Of a DNA stretch of 64,000 bases, positions 45,725 through 54,747 are shown in pieces. The translations under genes were made by a program, and so were the position numbers. This DNA comes from Halobacillus alkaliphilus (GTDB lineage: Bacteria; Bacillota; Bacilli; Bacillales; Halobacillaceae). The notes under the pieces were generated by a model. That model had not been told where the DNA came from and made no database searches. It was given only the letters and a program-made list of their open reading frames with translations. The stretch is from NCBI RefSeq assembly GCF_900113125.1, contig NZ_FOOG01000009.1, positions 1 to 64,000 on the forward strand, read 5' to 3'. Numbering within the stretch: the stretch's first letter is position 1; each line of letters starts with the position of its first letter.

Positions 45725-46014
45725 ATCCAGCCCTCCATTGTGAAGTACACTTCAAGGCCTTATCATTTCATAAAAAGGTAAAAAGACCTGTAGTGTCTTT
45801 TTCTATCTATACTATAAATTTACCATATTTTTCTCTTCACTTTAGCAAATGAACGTAAATTGTTTAATAATTCACCGCTAAAACCAGATTCTAGGATAAC
45901 CGAGTGCTAAATACCCGTCTTCTGATAGTGATGAATCATTCGACATGGATGGGGAAATAGATATTGACCGAAATTCTGGTAGAGGCGATGACTAATCGAT
46001 GACCGCAGCAAAAG
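45725..46014. other. Intergenic region upstream of the LuxR gene, no gene seen
   Basis: Contains a short palindrome TGAAGTACACTTCA at 45741-45754 just ahead of the LuxR ribosome site, and an AAAAAGAC/GTCTTTTT hairpin at 45780-45802. No coding frame is convincing. Confidence 0.4.
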
Positions 46015-46052
46015 TAAAAAGATTCCCTCGCCATGCAGCACGAGGGAATCTT
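46015..46052 (-). terminator. Terminator of the PBP3 gene
   Basis: GATTCCCTCG and CGAGGGAATC form the stem around TGCTGCATGG, followed on the minus strand by TTTTTAC. Confidence 0.9.
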
Positions 46053-46071
46053 ACGTAAGAAACAGCTAAAA

Positions 46072-48093
46072 TCAGCGCATTTCCTTAAATACATTTTTCA
46101 CTTTAGGAACGACGTAGTGACTGCCGCCCTCAACATCCTCGATCATCATAGAAACCATCAAATCAGGATTTTCCGTATCCCACGCAATAAACCATCCGTT
46201 CTCCTGCGCATTTTCTTGATCAAGAGATTGTTTTAACTCGGCCGTTCCGGTTTTTCCGGCAAGTTCAAGCCCTTCCACCTGCGGCTCGTACCCAGTGCCA
46301 TTTTCATTTTCCACTACCGCTTGCAGTGATTCGCGTACGGTAGAAGCTGTTTCCGGACTCATGATATTTTCGTGCCAGGCCTGCCCATTTTCTTCATTTT
46401 TCATTAGTACGGGCTTCAGCATCGTACCTTCATTAATAAAAGGGGTATAAGTCATGGCCAAGTGCAATGTACTCATTTGGACTTCTCCCTGACCATAACC
46501 TGTATCGGCAAGCAGCGGTTCGTTGCTTCCAAACGAATCTCCATTCAGAATCTGTGAAGAACTTATTGGATAGGCTAGCGGAATGTCTTCTCCAAAACCA
46601 AAATCCTTCGCCTGCTCTAAAAAGGTTTCTCCGCCGATATCTAAAATGGAACGCGCAAAATAAATATTATCTGAGCGTATGAGCGCATCACGCAGATTCA
46701 CCTGTTTCTCTTCATTGGCTCCTGGAACCCGCGTCACCGAATATCCGCCCCATCCTTCTTCGCTGTAAGTTCGCTCAGGGATCGACATCTCTGTTACTGG
46801 ATTGATTGTTCCGGACTCAAGACCGATCGATGCTGTAATCGGTTTGAAGGTCGAGCCGGGAGAATAGGTTTTAGTAAATTTATTCACAAGCGGCCGATCA
46901 GGGTTTTCTGTCAGCTCTTTTTTTCGTTCCTGACTCTTCCCTAAAACGAATTGGTTAGGGTTATAGGACGGAGCGCTCACTAGAGCACTCACCTCTCCAG
47001 TAGAAGGGTTGATGGCAGTAGCAGAACCGGAGTCTCCTTTTAATTCGTCATACACCGCTTTCTGTACATCCTTTTGGATCGTAAGGGTAAGATCCTTTCC
47101 ATCTGAAGCAGGTTTTTCGGCAAGTACCTCTTTCACCTCGTTATTTTCATCTAAGATCGAAACCTTTCCACCTGGTGTACCTCTCAGTTGTTGCTCCATT
47201 ACTCTTTCAAGGCCAGTCTGTCCAACCTGATCATTGGAAGTATAGCCTTCACCTTCCCGCTCCTTCAGTTGTTCAGCTGTAATATCGTCCACATAACCGG
47301 TCAGATGAGCGGCGGCTTTGCCCAGTGGATAAACACGTGCATTATCAATCTCATTAAATTGGGTCCCAGCTAATTCTTTAATGGCATCAATTCTCTCTTT
47401 ATCATCATTAGCCACCGACCCTATAGGTACATAAGAATCAGCCTTCACCCAGGACTGGTTTAGCTTTTGTTCGATGCTTTCCACAGAGATGTTCAAAATC
47501 TCTGACAGCCCTTCTTTCGCTTCCTCTTCCTTACCTTCCATTCTAGACGGTACAAGTCCAACTTCTTGAATAGTACCATTTACAGCAAGTCCTTCTCCAT
47601 CCTGATCGAAGATCTCTCCACGTTCAGGAGAGACGGTTTCCGGATAAATGGTATCTCCCTTTTCCATTCCTGCAAAGATCATGGAAGGATTCCATTTTAC
47701 TGCCCACGGCACATTATCATCATCTTCTTCAAATACAAGTTCAGCTTCATGCGAAAAATTAATCGCTCCGGCCATTGAATCCATGCTTGCTTCATAGGCA
47801 AACGTTTGAGTTTCCTCCTGATCATACTCCTGATCTTCTTCAGGCAGGCTATATGTAACTTCTAAGTCACTTACATTAATATCTTTGTAAATTTTATTGT
47901 ACCTCTCTGTAAACTCTGCTTCGCTAGTATTTGCTTTAGAATCCTCTCCCAGCAGTCCGTACATTGTTTCATAATCTTGATCTTCCCACGCTGCCATATA
48001 GGCCTTGAATGTTTCTTCCGGACTCGGCTGTTCAGAACAGCCCGCCAGACCTATGAACGCAAGGGAAAAGATCATCACCTTTAGCCACTTCAT
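46072..48093 (-). CDS. pbpC: Penicillin-binding protein 3 / PBP2a-like transpeptidase lipoprotein
   Basis: 673 aa from ATG 48093; the frame extends to 48117 but those codons are the ribosome site AGAAGGAGG. Lipobox GLAGC (Cys near 19). Then an NTF2-like MecA-N domain (to about 130), a PBP dimerisation domain and a transpeptidase domain with SPGSTFKP (Ser-x-x-Lys), SDN and KTGTAEL. Domain order matches PbpC of Bacillus and PBP2a of staphylococci, low-affinity class-B enzymes that cross-link peptidoglycan outside the membrane. The upstream region carries an unusual inverted repeat. Confidence 0.93.
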   Translation of the reverse strand: MKWLKVMIFSLAFIGLAGCSEQPSPEETFKAYMAAWEDQDYETMYGLLGEDSKANTSEAEFTERYNKIYKDINVSDLEVTYSLPEEDQEYDQEETQTFAYEASMDSMAGAINFSHEAELVFEEDDDNVPWAVKWNPSMIFAGMEKGDTIYPETVSPERGEIFDQDGEGLAVNGTIQEVGLVPSRMEGKEEEAKEGLSEILNISVESIEQKLNQSWVKADSYVPIGSVANDDKERIDAIKELAGTQFNEIDNARVYPLGKAAAHLTGYVDDITAEQLKEREGEGYTSNDQVGQTGLERVMEQQLRGTPGGKVSILDENNEVKEVLAEKPASDGKDLTLTIQKDVQKAVYDELKGDSGSATAINPSTGEVSALVSAPSYNPNQFVLGKSQERKKELTENPDRPLVNKFTKTYSPGSTFKPITASIGLESGTINPVTEMSIPERTYSEEGWGGYSVTRVPGANEEKQVNLRDALIRSDNIYFARSILDIGGETFLEQAKDFGFGEDIPLAYPISSSQILNGDSFGSNEPLLADTGYGQGEVQMSTLHLAMTYTPFINEGTMLKPVLMKNEENGQAWHENIMSPETASTVRESLQAVVENENGTGYEPQVEGLELAGKTGTAELKQSLDQENAQENGWFIAWDTENPDLMVSMMIEDVEGGSHYVVPKVKNVFKEMR

Positions 48094-48115
48094 CGATAGA
48101 CGCCTCCTTCTAGAC

Positions 48116-48214
48116 AAAATAGGACAAATTCCATCTTAATAGTAGATATTATATCAAAATTCTAACGATAACGTAGGAATCACAACCTACTAATTGGAAT
48201 TTTTGTCCTATTTT
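48116..48214 (-). promoter_or_regulatory. Promoter with flanking inverted repeat upstream of PBP3
   Basis: An extended -10 (TGATATAAT, 48148-48156) is flanked by AAAATAGGACAAATTCC (48116-48132) and its complement with two extra bases (48196-48214). The arms lie on either side of the promoter, so they could be paired operators or a leader-region element. The repeat ends at the PBP3 ribosome site. Confidence 0.5.
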
Positions 48215-48470
48215 CGATTCGAATGGATATTATATTTTGACTATTGTTTCTGTTAAATCTCCCCGTTGCTTGTAACAGCTGAGCTCGCAAGCGTGTTAAA
48301 CACAGAATAATATTTCTCTTGTTTTAATTATCAGAGAACATCATCATTTTAGAAATGAAGTCACGATAACACTATGAGAGAAAGATATTTAAAGAAGGAG
48401 TAACATCCATAGTTAGCGAAAATTATAATTATGTACTCTATGAAATTTTATAGATTAGGGAGGGAAGAAG
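48215..48470. other. Intergenic region upstream of the GyrI-like gene
   Basis: No ORF is supported. It should hold the promoter of the 48471 gene, but no clear boxes were found. Confidence 0.35.
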
Positions 48471-48956
48471 ATGAGTTATGAAATCTTAACGTTACCAGCC
48501 TATAGGGCAGTAGGATTAAAATGGGAGGGAACTTTTTCTGAAATCATACCAAACTTAAAAAACGTCATTAAACAAAGTGAAGAGCGAGCAGATGAATTAG
48601 AGTATAAGAAGAACCCCATGGTTCAGTTAGGGCTATCTTATCATGTAGTCGAAAATGGGTTTGTCCATTACGCTGTATACGAAGTGAGTGAGGAGCAGGA
48701 GATTCCTGATGGGATGATTGAAATACGGGTTCCTGAATGGACGTATGTAAACACTACCCATCACAAAGGAACAGATGTACAAAAGACATACACGGAATTA
48801 CAACGTTGGCTGGTTAATAGTGAATTCACCGCACTTAGAGAAGACGGTGTAAATTATTATGATCCTTATATGCCAATCAAACATGAGCATTATCCCGTTG
48901 ATCATGACCCGGATGACCCGCACTTTGATATTTATTTACCGATTGTTAAAAAATAA
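48471..48956 (+). CDS. GyrI-like / AraC effector-binding domain protein
   Basis: 161 aa consisting of one GyrI-like small-molecule-binding domain: opening EILTLPAYRAVGLKWEG, then VPEWTYVNTTHHKG and a C-terminal HFDIYLPIVKK. Such stand-alone domains bind cationic or hydrophobic compounds or modify gyrase activity. GGGAGGG precedes the ATG. No DNA-binding domain is attached. Monocistronic. Confidence 0.85.
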   Translation: MSYEILTLPAYRAVGLKWEGTFSEIIPNLKNVIKQSEERADELEYKKNPMVQLGLSYHVVENGFVHYAVYEVSEEQEIPDGMIEIRVPEWTYVNTTHHKGTDVQKTYTELQRWLVNSEFTALREDGVNYYDPYMPIKHEHYPVDHDPDDPHFDIYLPIVKK

Positions 48957-49006
48957 ATGTGCATGATGGAACCAACGGAGACCTTAGTTTATTTAGGCAT
49001 GATTAT

Positions 49007-49037
49007 AAAAAAAGAAGTCCCCCTCAAGGGAACTTCC
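49007..49037 (-). terminator. Terminator of the 50.3-kb M20 gene
   Basis: GGAAGTTCCC and GGGGGACTTC (imperfect) form the stem and TTTTTTT follows on the minus strand. It also sits close to the end of the convergent 48471 gene. Confidence 0.85.
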
Positions 49038-49045
49038 GTAATTGG

Positions 49046-50338
49046 TTAAGTTAATGATTCAATATACGATTTCAATACGTGTACTCCCTGAACACAATCA
49101 TTCAGCGAAGACCATTCGTCCGGATTATGACTGACCCCGTCTTTACTATTAACAAACAGCATAGCGACAGGCAAATAATGACCAACAATCAAAGCATCGT
49201 GCCCGGCTCCGCTTGGTAATTCCATAGGCTCAATACCGTGCTGCTCTAAAGCCTGACCCAGCTTTTCCTTTAAGTCATCAGGAATCAGTACAGGATCTAC
49301 TTTCAAGGTCTGACGAAAGCGGTATTTAACCCCAAACTCTTTAGAAATCCGTGCCGCTTCTTTCTCAATCCGTTCAATCAATTGATTTCTCGTTTCTTCG
49401 AAGATATCACGAACATCGACATTTAAAGCAACTTTTCCAGGAATAACGTTAATTCCATTCGGATATACATTCAGCTTTCCTACGGTTGCTACGGCTGATT
49501 CACTATATCCCTTTGGAAGATCATAAATATTTCGAATGAACTCTCCAGCCGCCACTAACGCATCTTGACGCTCCGTCATAGGCGTGTTCCCGGCATGACC
49601 AGCTGCTCCAATGAAATCAAATTCCAGCCAGCTCGGTCCAGCAATTCCTTCGACAATACCAACTGGCAGATTATTCTGTTCCAGTCTCTTTCCTTGTTCA
49701 ATGTGAACTTCCACAAACGTCTCGATCTCATCCAAATTCCGCACAGCACCAGCAAAGGTTTCAGTAGAAAGCCCAATGCCATTCATGACTTCCTCAAAGC
49801 TTTTCCCTTCCTGATCTGTGAGTTCTCCCTGAAGCTCAATATCAGCTGTTCCTGTCATAGCACGGCTCCCTGTAAGACCACTGTTGAAGCGGGATCCTTC
49901 TTCATCGGAAAAGATAACCACTTCGTATGGCACATCAGGCTGATAACCATTTGCTTTCCACGCCTCTACCACCTCAAGTGCTGAAAGAACTCCGAGAGGT
50001 CCATCAAAGTGACCGCCGTTAGGTACACTATCCAGGTGAGAGCCACTTAAAACCGCGGGTTTCGAAGGATCTTTACCTTCTAAACGACCGAATACATTCC
50101 CAGCCCCATCCTTAGATATCGAAAGCCCCGCTTCCTTCATCCACTCGATGGCCAACTCTTTAGCCTGCTTTTCTTCTTGAGAAAAGCCAATGCGCATGCT
50201 TCCTTTATCTTCTGTTAATCCAATCTCAGACAGAAGATGCAGCCGCCTGGCCAGGCGGTCTCCGTTTACACCATTATAATCATAACGGTTATCGTAATCC
50301 TTGATCAGCTCTTGATGTAAATCCCATTGTGAACTCAC
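49046..50338 (-). CDS. M20 hydrolase, N-carbamoyl-L-amino acid hydrolase / allantoate amidohydrolase type
   Basis: 430 aa. Motifs: GSHLDSVPNGGHFDGPLG, IFSDEEGSRFN, VHIEQGKRLE, AGHAGNTPMTERQD and GAGHDA near the C-terminus. It should hydrolyse N-carbamoyl amino acids or ureido acids. It lies 137 nt downstream of two genes for a DUF3100-type membrane system in the same direction. It is only moderately similar to the paralogue at 11364-12617. Confidence 0.9.
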   Translation of the reverse strand: MSSQWDLHQELIKDYDNRYDYNGVNGDRLARRLHLLSEIGLTEDKGSMRIGFSQEEKQAKELAIEWMKEAGLSISKDGAGNVFGRLEGKDPSKPAVLSGSHLDSVPNGGHFDGPLGVLSALEVVEAWKANGYQPDVPYEVVIFSDEEGSRFNSGLTGSRAMTGTADIELQGELTDQEGKSFEEVMNGIGLSTETFAGAVRNLDEIETFVEVHIEQGKRLEQNNLPVGIVEGIAGPSWLEFDFIGAAGHAGNTPMTERQDALVAAGEFIRNIYDLPKGYSESAVATVGKLNVYPNGINVIPGKVALNVDVRDIFEETRNQLIERIEKEAARISKEFGVKYRFRQTLKVDPVLIPDDLKEKLGQALEQHGIEPMELPSGAGHDALIVGHYLPVAMLFVNSKDGVSHNPDEWSSLNDCVQGVHVLKSYIESLT

Positions 50339-50475
50339 ATGATCCCTCGCTTTCCATTGTATTTGTATATAGTTTACCTTCTTTCATAACCATTACAATT
50401 CTATCTTTATTCTCTAATATGCGAAATGTCGGGATTAGAATCATGCAGTTCTCCAAGGTAGTTAACTATTCCCTA

Positions 50476-50928
50476 TTAAATAATACCTTGAAGACTTAAG
50501 ATCAACTCAGAAATCAATGCAGATCCAAGAAAAGTCCCAATTAGTACAAGACTGGCGACTACGATCGTTCTCCAGCCCAGTCGCACAAAATCGGTCCATG
50601 AACGGCCGATCGCAATTCCGGCATAGGCTAGAATTGGAGTGGTCAGAGCCAGCAGTTGAACTTCGTTGGTCCAGGCTACAATATAATCCGATCCAGGCAT
50701 CCATGGCATGGAAATAAGAACACCAATAATCGCTATGTAGGCGACACTGGGGAATTCAATAGGGATTAGCCGGTGCAGGATAAATCCCGCTAGACAGACA
50801 AGCACTAGAACAAGCATTCCAGGTGCCGCAGCCAATGGCATAATATCGTATCCAATCCAATTGCCAAGCAGTGAAGTAACGCCAAAGATAATTAATAATA
50901 ATAACCATTCCTGAATATTTTTTAACAT
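50476..50928 (-). CDS. Membrane protein partner of the DUF3100 protein
   Basis: 150 aa, about four to five helices (WLLLLIIFGVTSLLGNWIG, PGMLVLVLVCLAGFILH, VAYIAIIGVLISMPWM and TIVVASLVLIGTFLGSALI). No known motif was recognised. It lies 17 nt after the DUF3100-type gene and is very likely cotranscribed. The two proteins together could form a carrier. Confidence 0.7.
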   Translation of the reverse strand: MLKNIQEWLLLLIIFGVTSLLGNWIGYDIMPLAAAPGMLVLVLVCLAGFILHRLIPIEFPSVAYIAIIGVLISMPWMPGSDYIVAWTNEVQLLALTTPILAYAGIAIGRSWTDFVRLGWRTIVVASLVLIGTFLGSALISELILSLQGII

Positions 50929-50945
50929 GGCAACCTCTTCCTCCT

Positions 50946-51737
50946 TTACCCTTTCTTGTTTCGAGTCATGACGCCATAAAGCTTCTCTGTTAAAGGCAGC
51001 CCTATAAAAATACTAATGTAAAGGCCTGTTGAAAGAGACAATAGATTACTTGCACCAGCGAACGCTACAATCTGGTTTTCTAAGTCAGGAAAAGCTTCAA
51101 TCAGCGAGCCGCTTGCCGCTGCCATCATACTGCCGCTCCCTATTCCAGATGCCATTGCAAAAGAAAGCGGATGTAGAGGGGTCACTGTAGCCAGAAAACC
51201 AGAAATAAGCCCCATAAATACGGCTCCAAAAACGGTTCCAAAAATGTAAACCGCCATCACGCCCTGACCTTCCGCTGAACTGATCCCGTACTTGTCCATG
51301 ATCAGTCCTACGTTTGGTTCCCTGGCTACCGAGTGCGTCATACCAATCGTTTCACGTTTTAACCCGAGCCATACAGCTACCGGCAAAGCGAGAAGAATCG
51401 TGCCCAGATTCCCTAACTCCTGCAGTAATAATGCAGGCCCCGCTTCAATCAGCTGAGGCAGAGATGGACCAATGATAACGCCAATCTTAGCCAGAAGAAG
51501 GGCTACCCCGAGAACAATAATCGGTTCAGCGTTTTTTGACTGCCTTTCTTTAACAATAGGAGTAAAATATAAAATCAGACCAATAATTAATGCATACAGC
51601 ATTGGCAGCAACAACACAACACCCGGACCAATAGTAAAGCTGTAAGTGCCAATTGCTTCTGTTGCTAATACGGTTATCAATACGAGAGCATGAAGCCTCC
51701 AGTCTTTCCATAAACCAGAACCCATTCCACTGCTCAT
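50946..51737 (-). CDS. DUF3100-type integral membrane protein
   Basis: 263 aa from ATG 51737, after GGAGAGGAG; the longer frame to 51764 is the ribosome site. About eight helices. Family-like pieces: WKDWRLHALVLITVLATEAIG, MTHSVAREPNVGLIMDKYG, and GIGSGSMMAAASG in a loop. Role unknown. Coupled to a small membrane protein and an M20 carbamoylase, which suggests uptake of a ureido- or carbamoyl-amino acid. Confidence 0.7.
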   Translation of the reverse strand: MSSGMGSGLWKDWRLHALVLITVLATEAIGTYSFTIGPGVVLLLPMLYALIIGLILYFTPIVKERQSKNAEPIIVLGVALLLAKIGVIIGPSLPQLIEAGPALLLQELGNLGTILLALPVAVWLGLKRETIGMTHSVAREPNVGLIMDKYGISSAEGQGVMAVYIFGTVFGAVFMGLISGFLATVTPLHPLSFAMASGIGSGSMMAAASGSLIEAFPDLENQIVAFAGASNLLSLSTGLYISIFIGLPLTEKLYGVMTRNKKG

Positions 51738-51886
51738 ATCACCACTCCTCTCCAAATAAGTCATTTTTTCACTTTACCACTTTCACTCGATGCAGTATCA
51801 TTCTATCACACTACTAAAGATTTTATAGTGAATCTTACCGCACAATTTTAAAATTGAAAAGAATCTGATATGTACACTTTCAAAAA

Positions 51887-51917
51887 AATTAAAAACGCAG
51901 CCAGCAGGCTGCGTTTT
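51887..51917 (-). terminator. Terminator of the formaldehyde dehydrogenase-like gene
   Basis: AAACGCAGCC and GGCTGCGTTT form the stem around TGCT; on the minus strand TTTTTAATTTTTTT follows. Confidence 0.92.
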
Positions 51918-51926
51918 CTTATTCCT

Positions 51927-53141
51927 TTACGTTTTCAACAATCCATGAGGATCCAGCACAAACTTCTTAGCTACTCCGCTGTCAAATTCATCGTATCCCC
52001 GCGGCGCATCCTCAAGTCCAATCACGGTGGCATTTACAGCTTTAGCTATATCAGCTTTTTCTTTTAATATCGAGTGCATCAGACCTCGATGGTAACGCAT
52101 AACAGGTGTCTGCCCTGTTACAAAGGTTTGAGCTTTTGCCCAGCCCAAGCCGAAATCGAGCTTCAAGGCGCCTCGTCTGGCATCTTCATCCGAAGCGCCT
52201 GGATCTTCTGTTACATAGAGACCAGGTATGCCTAACCCCCCTCCAGCACGTGTCGCCTCCATGATAGAATTGAGCACTGTGGCCGGGGCCTCCTGATGGT
52301 TGTGGCCATGTGCTTCAAAACCAACGCAGTCCACTGCGGCGTCAACCTCAGGCACACCGAGAATCTGTTCAATTTGCTCAGATATATTGTCATGCTTACT
52401 GATATTGATCGTTTCACAACCAAAGCTTTCCGCCTGCTTTAACCTTTCCTCGATAAGATCCCCAACAATAACTACTGAAGCTCCAAGTAGCTGGGCGGAG
52501 TGTGCCGCCGCAAGCCCGACAGGACCAGCACCAGCGATATAGACCGTTGACCCTATTTTTACTCCTGCTGTATATGCTCCGTGAAAACCAGTAGGAAAAA
52601 TATCTGAAAGCATAGTTAAATCAAGCATCTTTTCCATGGCCTGATCCTTATCAGGAAATTTTAAAACTTGGAAGTCTGCGTACGGAACCATCACATATTC
52701 GGCCTGACCGCCGACCCATCCTCCCATATCCACGTATCCATATGCTGAACCGGGACGGTCCGGGTTTACGTTTAAACATATATGAGTAGCTCCTTCGATA
52801 CAATTTCTGCAACGTCCGCAAGCTATGTTGAATGGAACTGAAACAAGGTCGCCTTTATTTACAAATTCCACATCACGCCCTGTCTCAATAACTTCCCCAG
52901 TTATCTCATGCCCAAGGACCAGTCCTTCAGGCGCTGTTGTTCTTCCACGCACCATGTGCTGATCACTTCCACATATATTAGTAGATACTATTTTCAAAAT
53001 TACCCCATGTTCACACTTTCTTCCCACATTTCGCGGGTTAACTCCCGGCCCGTCCCTCAAAACTAATTCCGGAAAATCGATATCCTTTACCGTTACTCCA
53101 CCATTACCTGCGTAAGCTACCGCACGATTGTTAGTTCCCAT
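51927..53141 (-). CDS. Zinc-dependent dehydrogenase, glutathione-independent formaldehyde dehydrogenase type
   Basis: 404-aa MDR enzyme nearest by eye to the NAD-linked FdhA of Pseudomonas. Marks: NICGSDQHMVRGRTTAPEG, GHEITGEV, structural cysteines in CGRCRNCIEGATHIC, a Rossmann AGAGPVGLAA and the FdhA-type insertion. It should oxidise formaldehyde or a small aldehyde/alcohol without added thiol. A cre-like site lies 33 nt before ATG 53141. Monocistronic. Confidence 0.88.
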   Translation of the reverse strand: MGTNNRAVAYAGNGGVTVKDIDFPELVLRDGPGVNPRNVGRKCEHGVILKIVSTNICGSDQHMVRGRTTAPEGLVLGHEITGEVIETGRDVEFVNKGDLVSVPFNIACGRCRNCIEGATHICLNVNPDRPGSAYGYVDMGGWVGGQAEYVMVPYADFQVLKFPDKDQAMEKMLDLTMLSDIFPTGFHGAYTAGVKIGSTVYIAGAGPVGLAAAHSAQLLGASVVIVGDLIEERLKQAESFGCETINISKHDNISEQIEQILGVPEVDAAVDCVGFEAHGHNHQEAPATVLNSIMEATRAGGGLGIPGLYVTEDPGASDEDARRGALKLDFGLGWAKAQTFVTGQTPVMRYHRGLMHSILKEKADIAKAVNATVIGLEDAPRGYDEFDSGVAKKFVLDPHGLLKT

Positions 53142-53173
53142 TATTACAGCCTCCTCTAATATTTAAAACCTTC

Positions 53174-53187
53174 GTAAAGCGCTTTCA
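53174..53187. promoter_or_regulatory. cre-like site upstream of the formaldehyde dehydrogenase-like gene
   Basis: GTAAAGCGCTTTCA has a perfect AAAGCGCTTT centre and agrees with the cre consensus at about 12 of 14 positions. CcpA control is plausible. Confidence 0.5.
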
Positions 53188-53467
53188 TTTTTAGTCAAAA
53201 ATGAACCTCAAGCTTATGGATGGCTAATAAGTTAACTTAGGGAATACCCCTCCTTTATGTACAAAAGCAGGCAGGCAATTTCACAGATAAACCCTTGGAA
53301 AATTTTCCAATTCCAAAACACTTCCCCATTCATATACAACTTCAAACTTATTTCGAATTAAAAGTATTTATTTTTAAAGAGTAAGCGAGTAAAAAGATCA
53401 CCACTGCCAAATTTTCAGTAAATCCTTCTCACAATCTTTATTTAAGTAAAATTAATATTTTCCGTTT
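53188..53467. other. Intergenic region, no gene seen
   Basis: AT-rich sequence between the formaldehyde dehydrogenase-like promoter and the nucleotidyltransferase terminator. No ORF or RNA structure is convincing. Confidence 0.4.
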
Positions 53468-53509
53468 AAAAAAGCTTAAACAGCGAAGAGAATTATGCTG
53501 TCTAAGCCT
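53468..53509 (-). terminator. Terminator of the nucleotidyltransferase gene
   Basis: GGCTTAGACAGC and GCTGTTTAAGC pair around AUAAUUCUCUUC, followed on the minus strand by TTTTTT. Confidence 0.85.
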
Positions 53510-53536
53510 TATAAAATTACACCATTCGTACTTGTT

Positions 53537-54232
53537 TTAAAACCTGGCATAATAATCATGAAAAAGCCTGCCCCCATGAGGCGCCAGAATTTCATCCACA
53601 AACCTGATTAACTCGCCTTTTTCCTGCCGTGTATAAAAGGATTGCAGACATTCTGTTAACCGGACAGCCAAAGCTTCATCATAGTCTCTCAATGAGCGGT
53701 ACATCCATTTACCCTCACCTGCCCACTTTTGATTGGATCTTAGAATAAACTGGTGAAGACTTTCGGTCAGCGAACTTACCGAATAGATATCTTCTTCCGG
53801 CCTTTCCGATCCTTCCAAATCATCCAGATTGTCGGAAATCGCGTACCGTAATTCATTCAGCTTATTCAGAGGTAAAGCGCATGGACCTTCTATTAAGCTT
53901 TTCTTAGCTTCTTCTATCATCTTTTCTGCTTCCCTGCCTCCTTTGATGACCATCCCTTCTGCACACAAGCGGGTCATCAAAGGAATCCCATGCTGGGTTT
54001 CAATAAAAAGCGCATCTTCCAGGGAATCTTTATTATGCACAAACACTTCTACCGGCCATTTGCAATAATAATACGATTGTCGGAAAGGTTCCCGATCAAT
54101 AACCACGATATCAAGATCTGATGAAGGAGTCTCCTCACCGCGAACCACGCTTCCTGAAAGTACAGCGCTCTGGCAATCCGGAAAATAAGAATCAATAAAG
54201 GCTCGAGCTGTGTGAAAGGCATCTCTTTTCAA
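53537..54232 (-). CDS. Nucleotidyltransferase-domain protein
   Basis: About 231 aa from TTG 54232, which is nine bases after AAAGGTGG; the frame is open to 54274. It carries the NTP-transferase signature LSGSVVRGEETPSSDLDIVV near residue 25, with the two catalytic aspartates. The rest is helical (ending FVDEILAPHGGRLFHDYYARF-like). Such proteins transfer nucleotides to small molecules, antibiotics or proteins. No clear substrate. Confidence 0.8.
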   Translation of the reverse strand: MKRDAFHTARAFIDSYFPDCQSAVLSGSVVRGEETPSSDLDIVVIDREPFRQSYYYCKWPVEVFVHNKDSLEDALFIETQHGIPLMTRLCAEGMVIKGGREAEKMIEEAKKSLIEGPCALPLNKLNELRYAISDNLDDLEGSERPEEDIYSVSSLTESLHQFILRSNQKWAGEGKWMYRSLRDYDEALAVRLTECLQSFYTRQEKGELIRFVDEILAPHGGRLFHDYYARF

Positions 54233-54522
54233 GGGATCTTCCCACCTTTTATAAATTTTCAAAAAAACGCGCAAAGACGTTCATCTTTATGTTATTCAGA
54301 AGGCAGGTCAGTGTTCGGCGAGTAGTAAGGGCTAAATAATGAATTGCGATTATTAAATAGCCAGGATGTTGAAGATTAGTTGTAAATTATCGATTTACCG
54401 GTTTTTACATTATTTCCATAGAATACTTCTAGTTCAATTGGCATGCACAGATAACAGTCAATTTTTCGACTAAGCAGAATTGCTCCTTTAACTATTTAAC
54501 ATCCCTATAGTTAGTTTGGTTA

Positions 54523-54543
54523 CTTCACAGGATACCTGTGAAG
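54523..54543. promoter_or_regulatory. Inverted repeat upstream of the TauE-PDO operon
   Basis: CTTCACAGG and CCTGTGAAG, perfect 9-bp arms around ATA. Further down, ACCTGAGGTGG (near 54596) and ACCTGCGGTGG (54668-54678) repeat one another. One of these may bind a sulfide or persulfide regulator. Confidence 0.45.
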
Positions 54544-54747
54544 AATAAATATAACTACCAGATTGTACATTTCAAAAAATCCCTTTTAATGGATGACCTG
54601 AGGTGGAAAATAAAGGGAGTGTTTAAAGACCTGCTGTTTTTACATTAAATTTTCCGTTTAACTAAATACCTGCGGTGGTACCCATATTATGTGAGGGGAT
54701 AAGTAAATTAACAAATGTAAGTTATGCTGGGTGAGGTGATGATGGTT

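Noticed and set aside
45780-45802. AAAAAGAC/GTCTTTTT hairpin
   Set aside because: No gene ends here on either strand, so a terminator role is unsupported.
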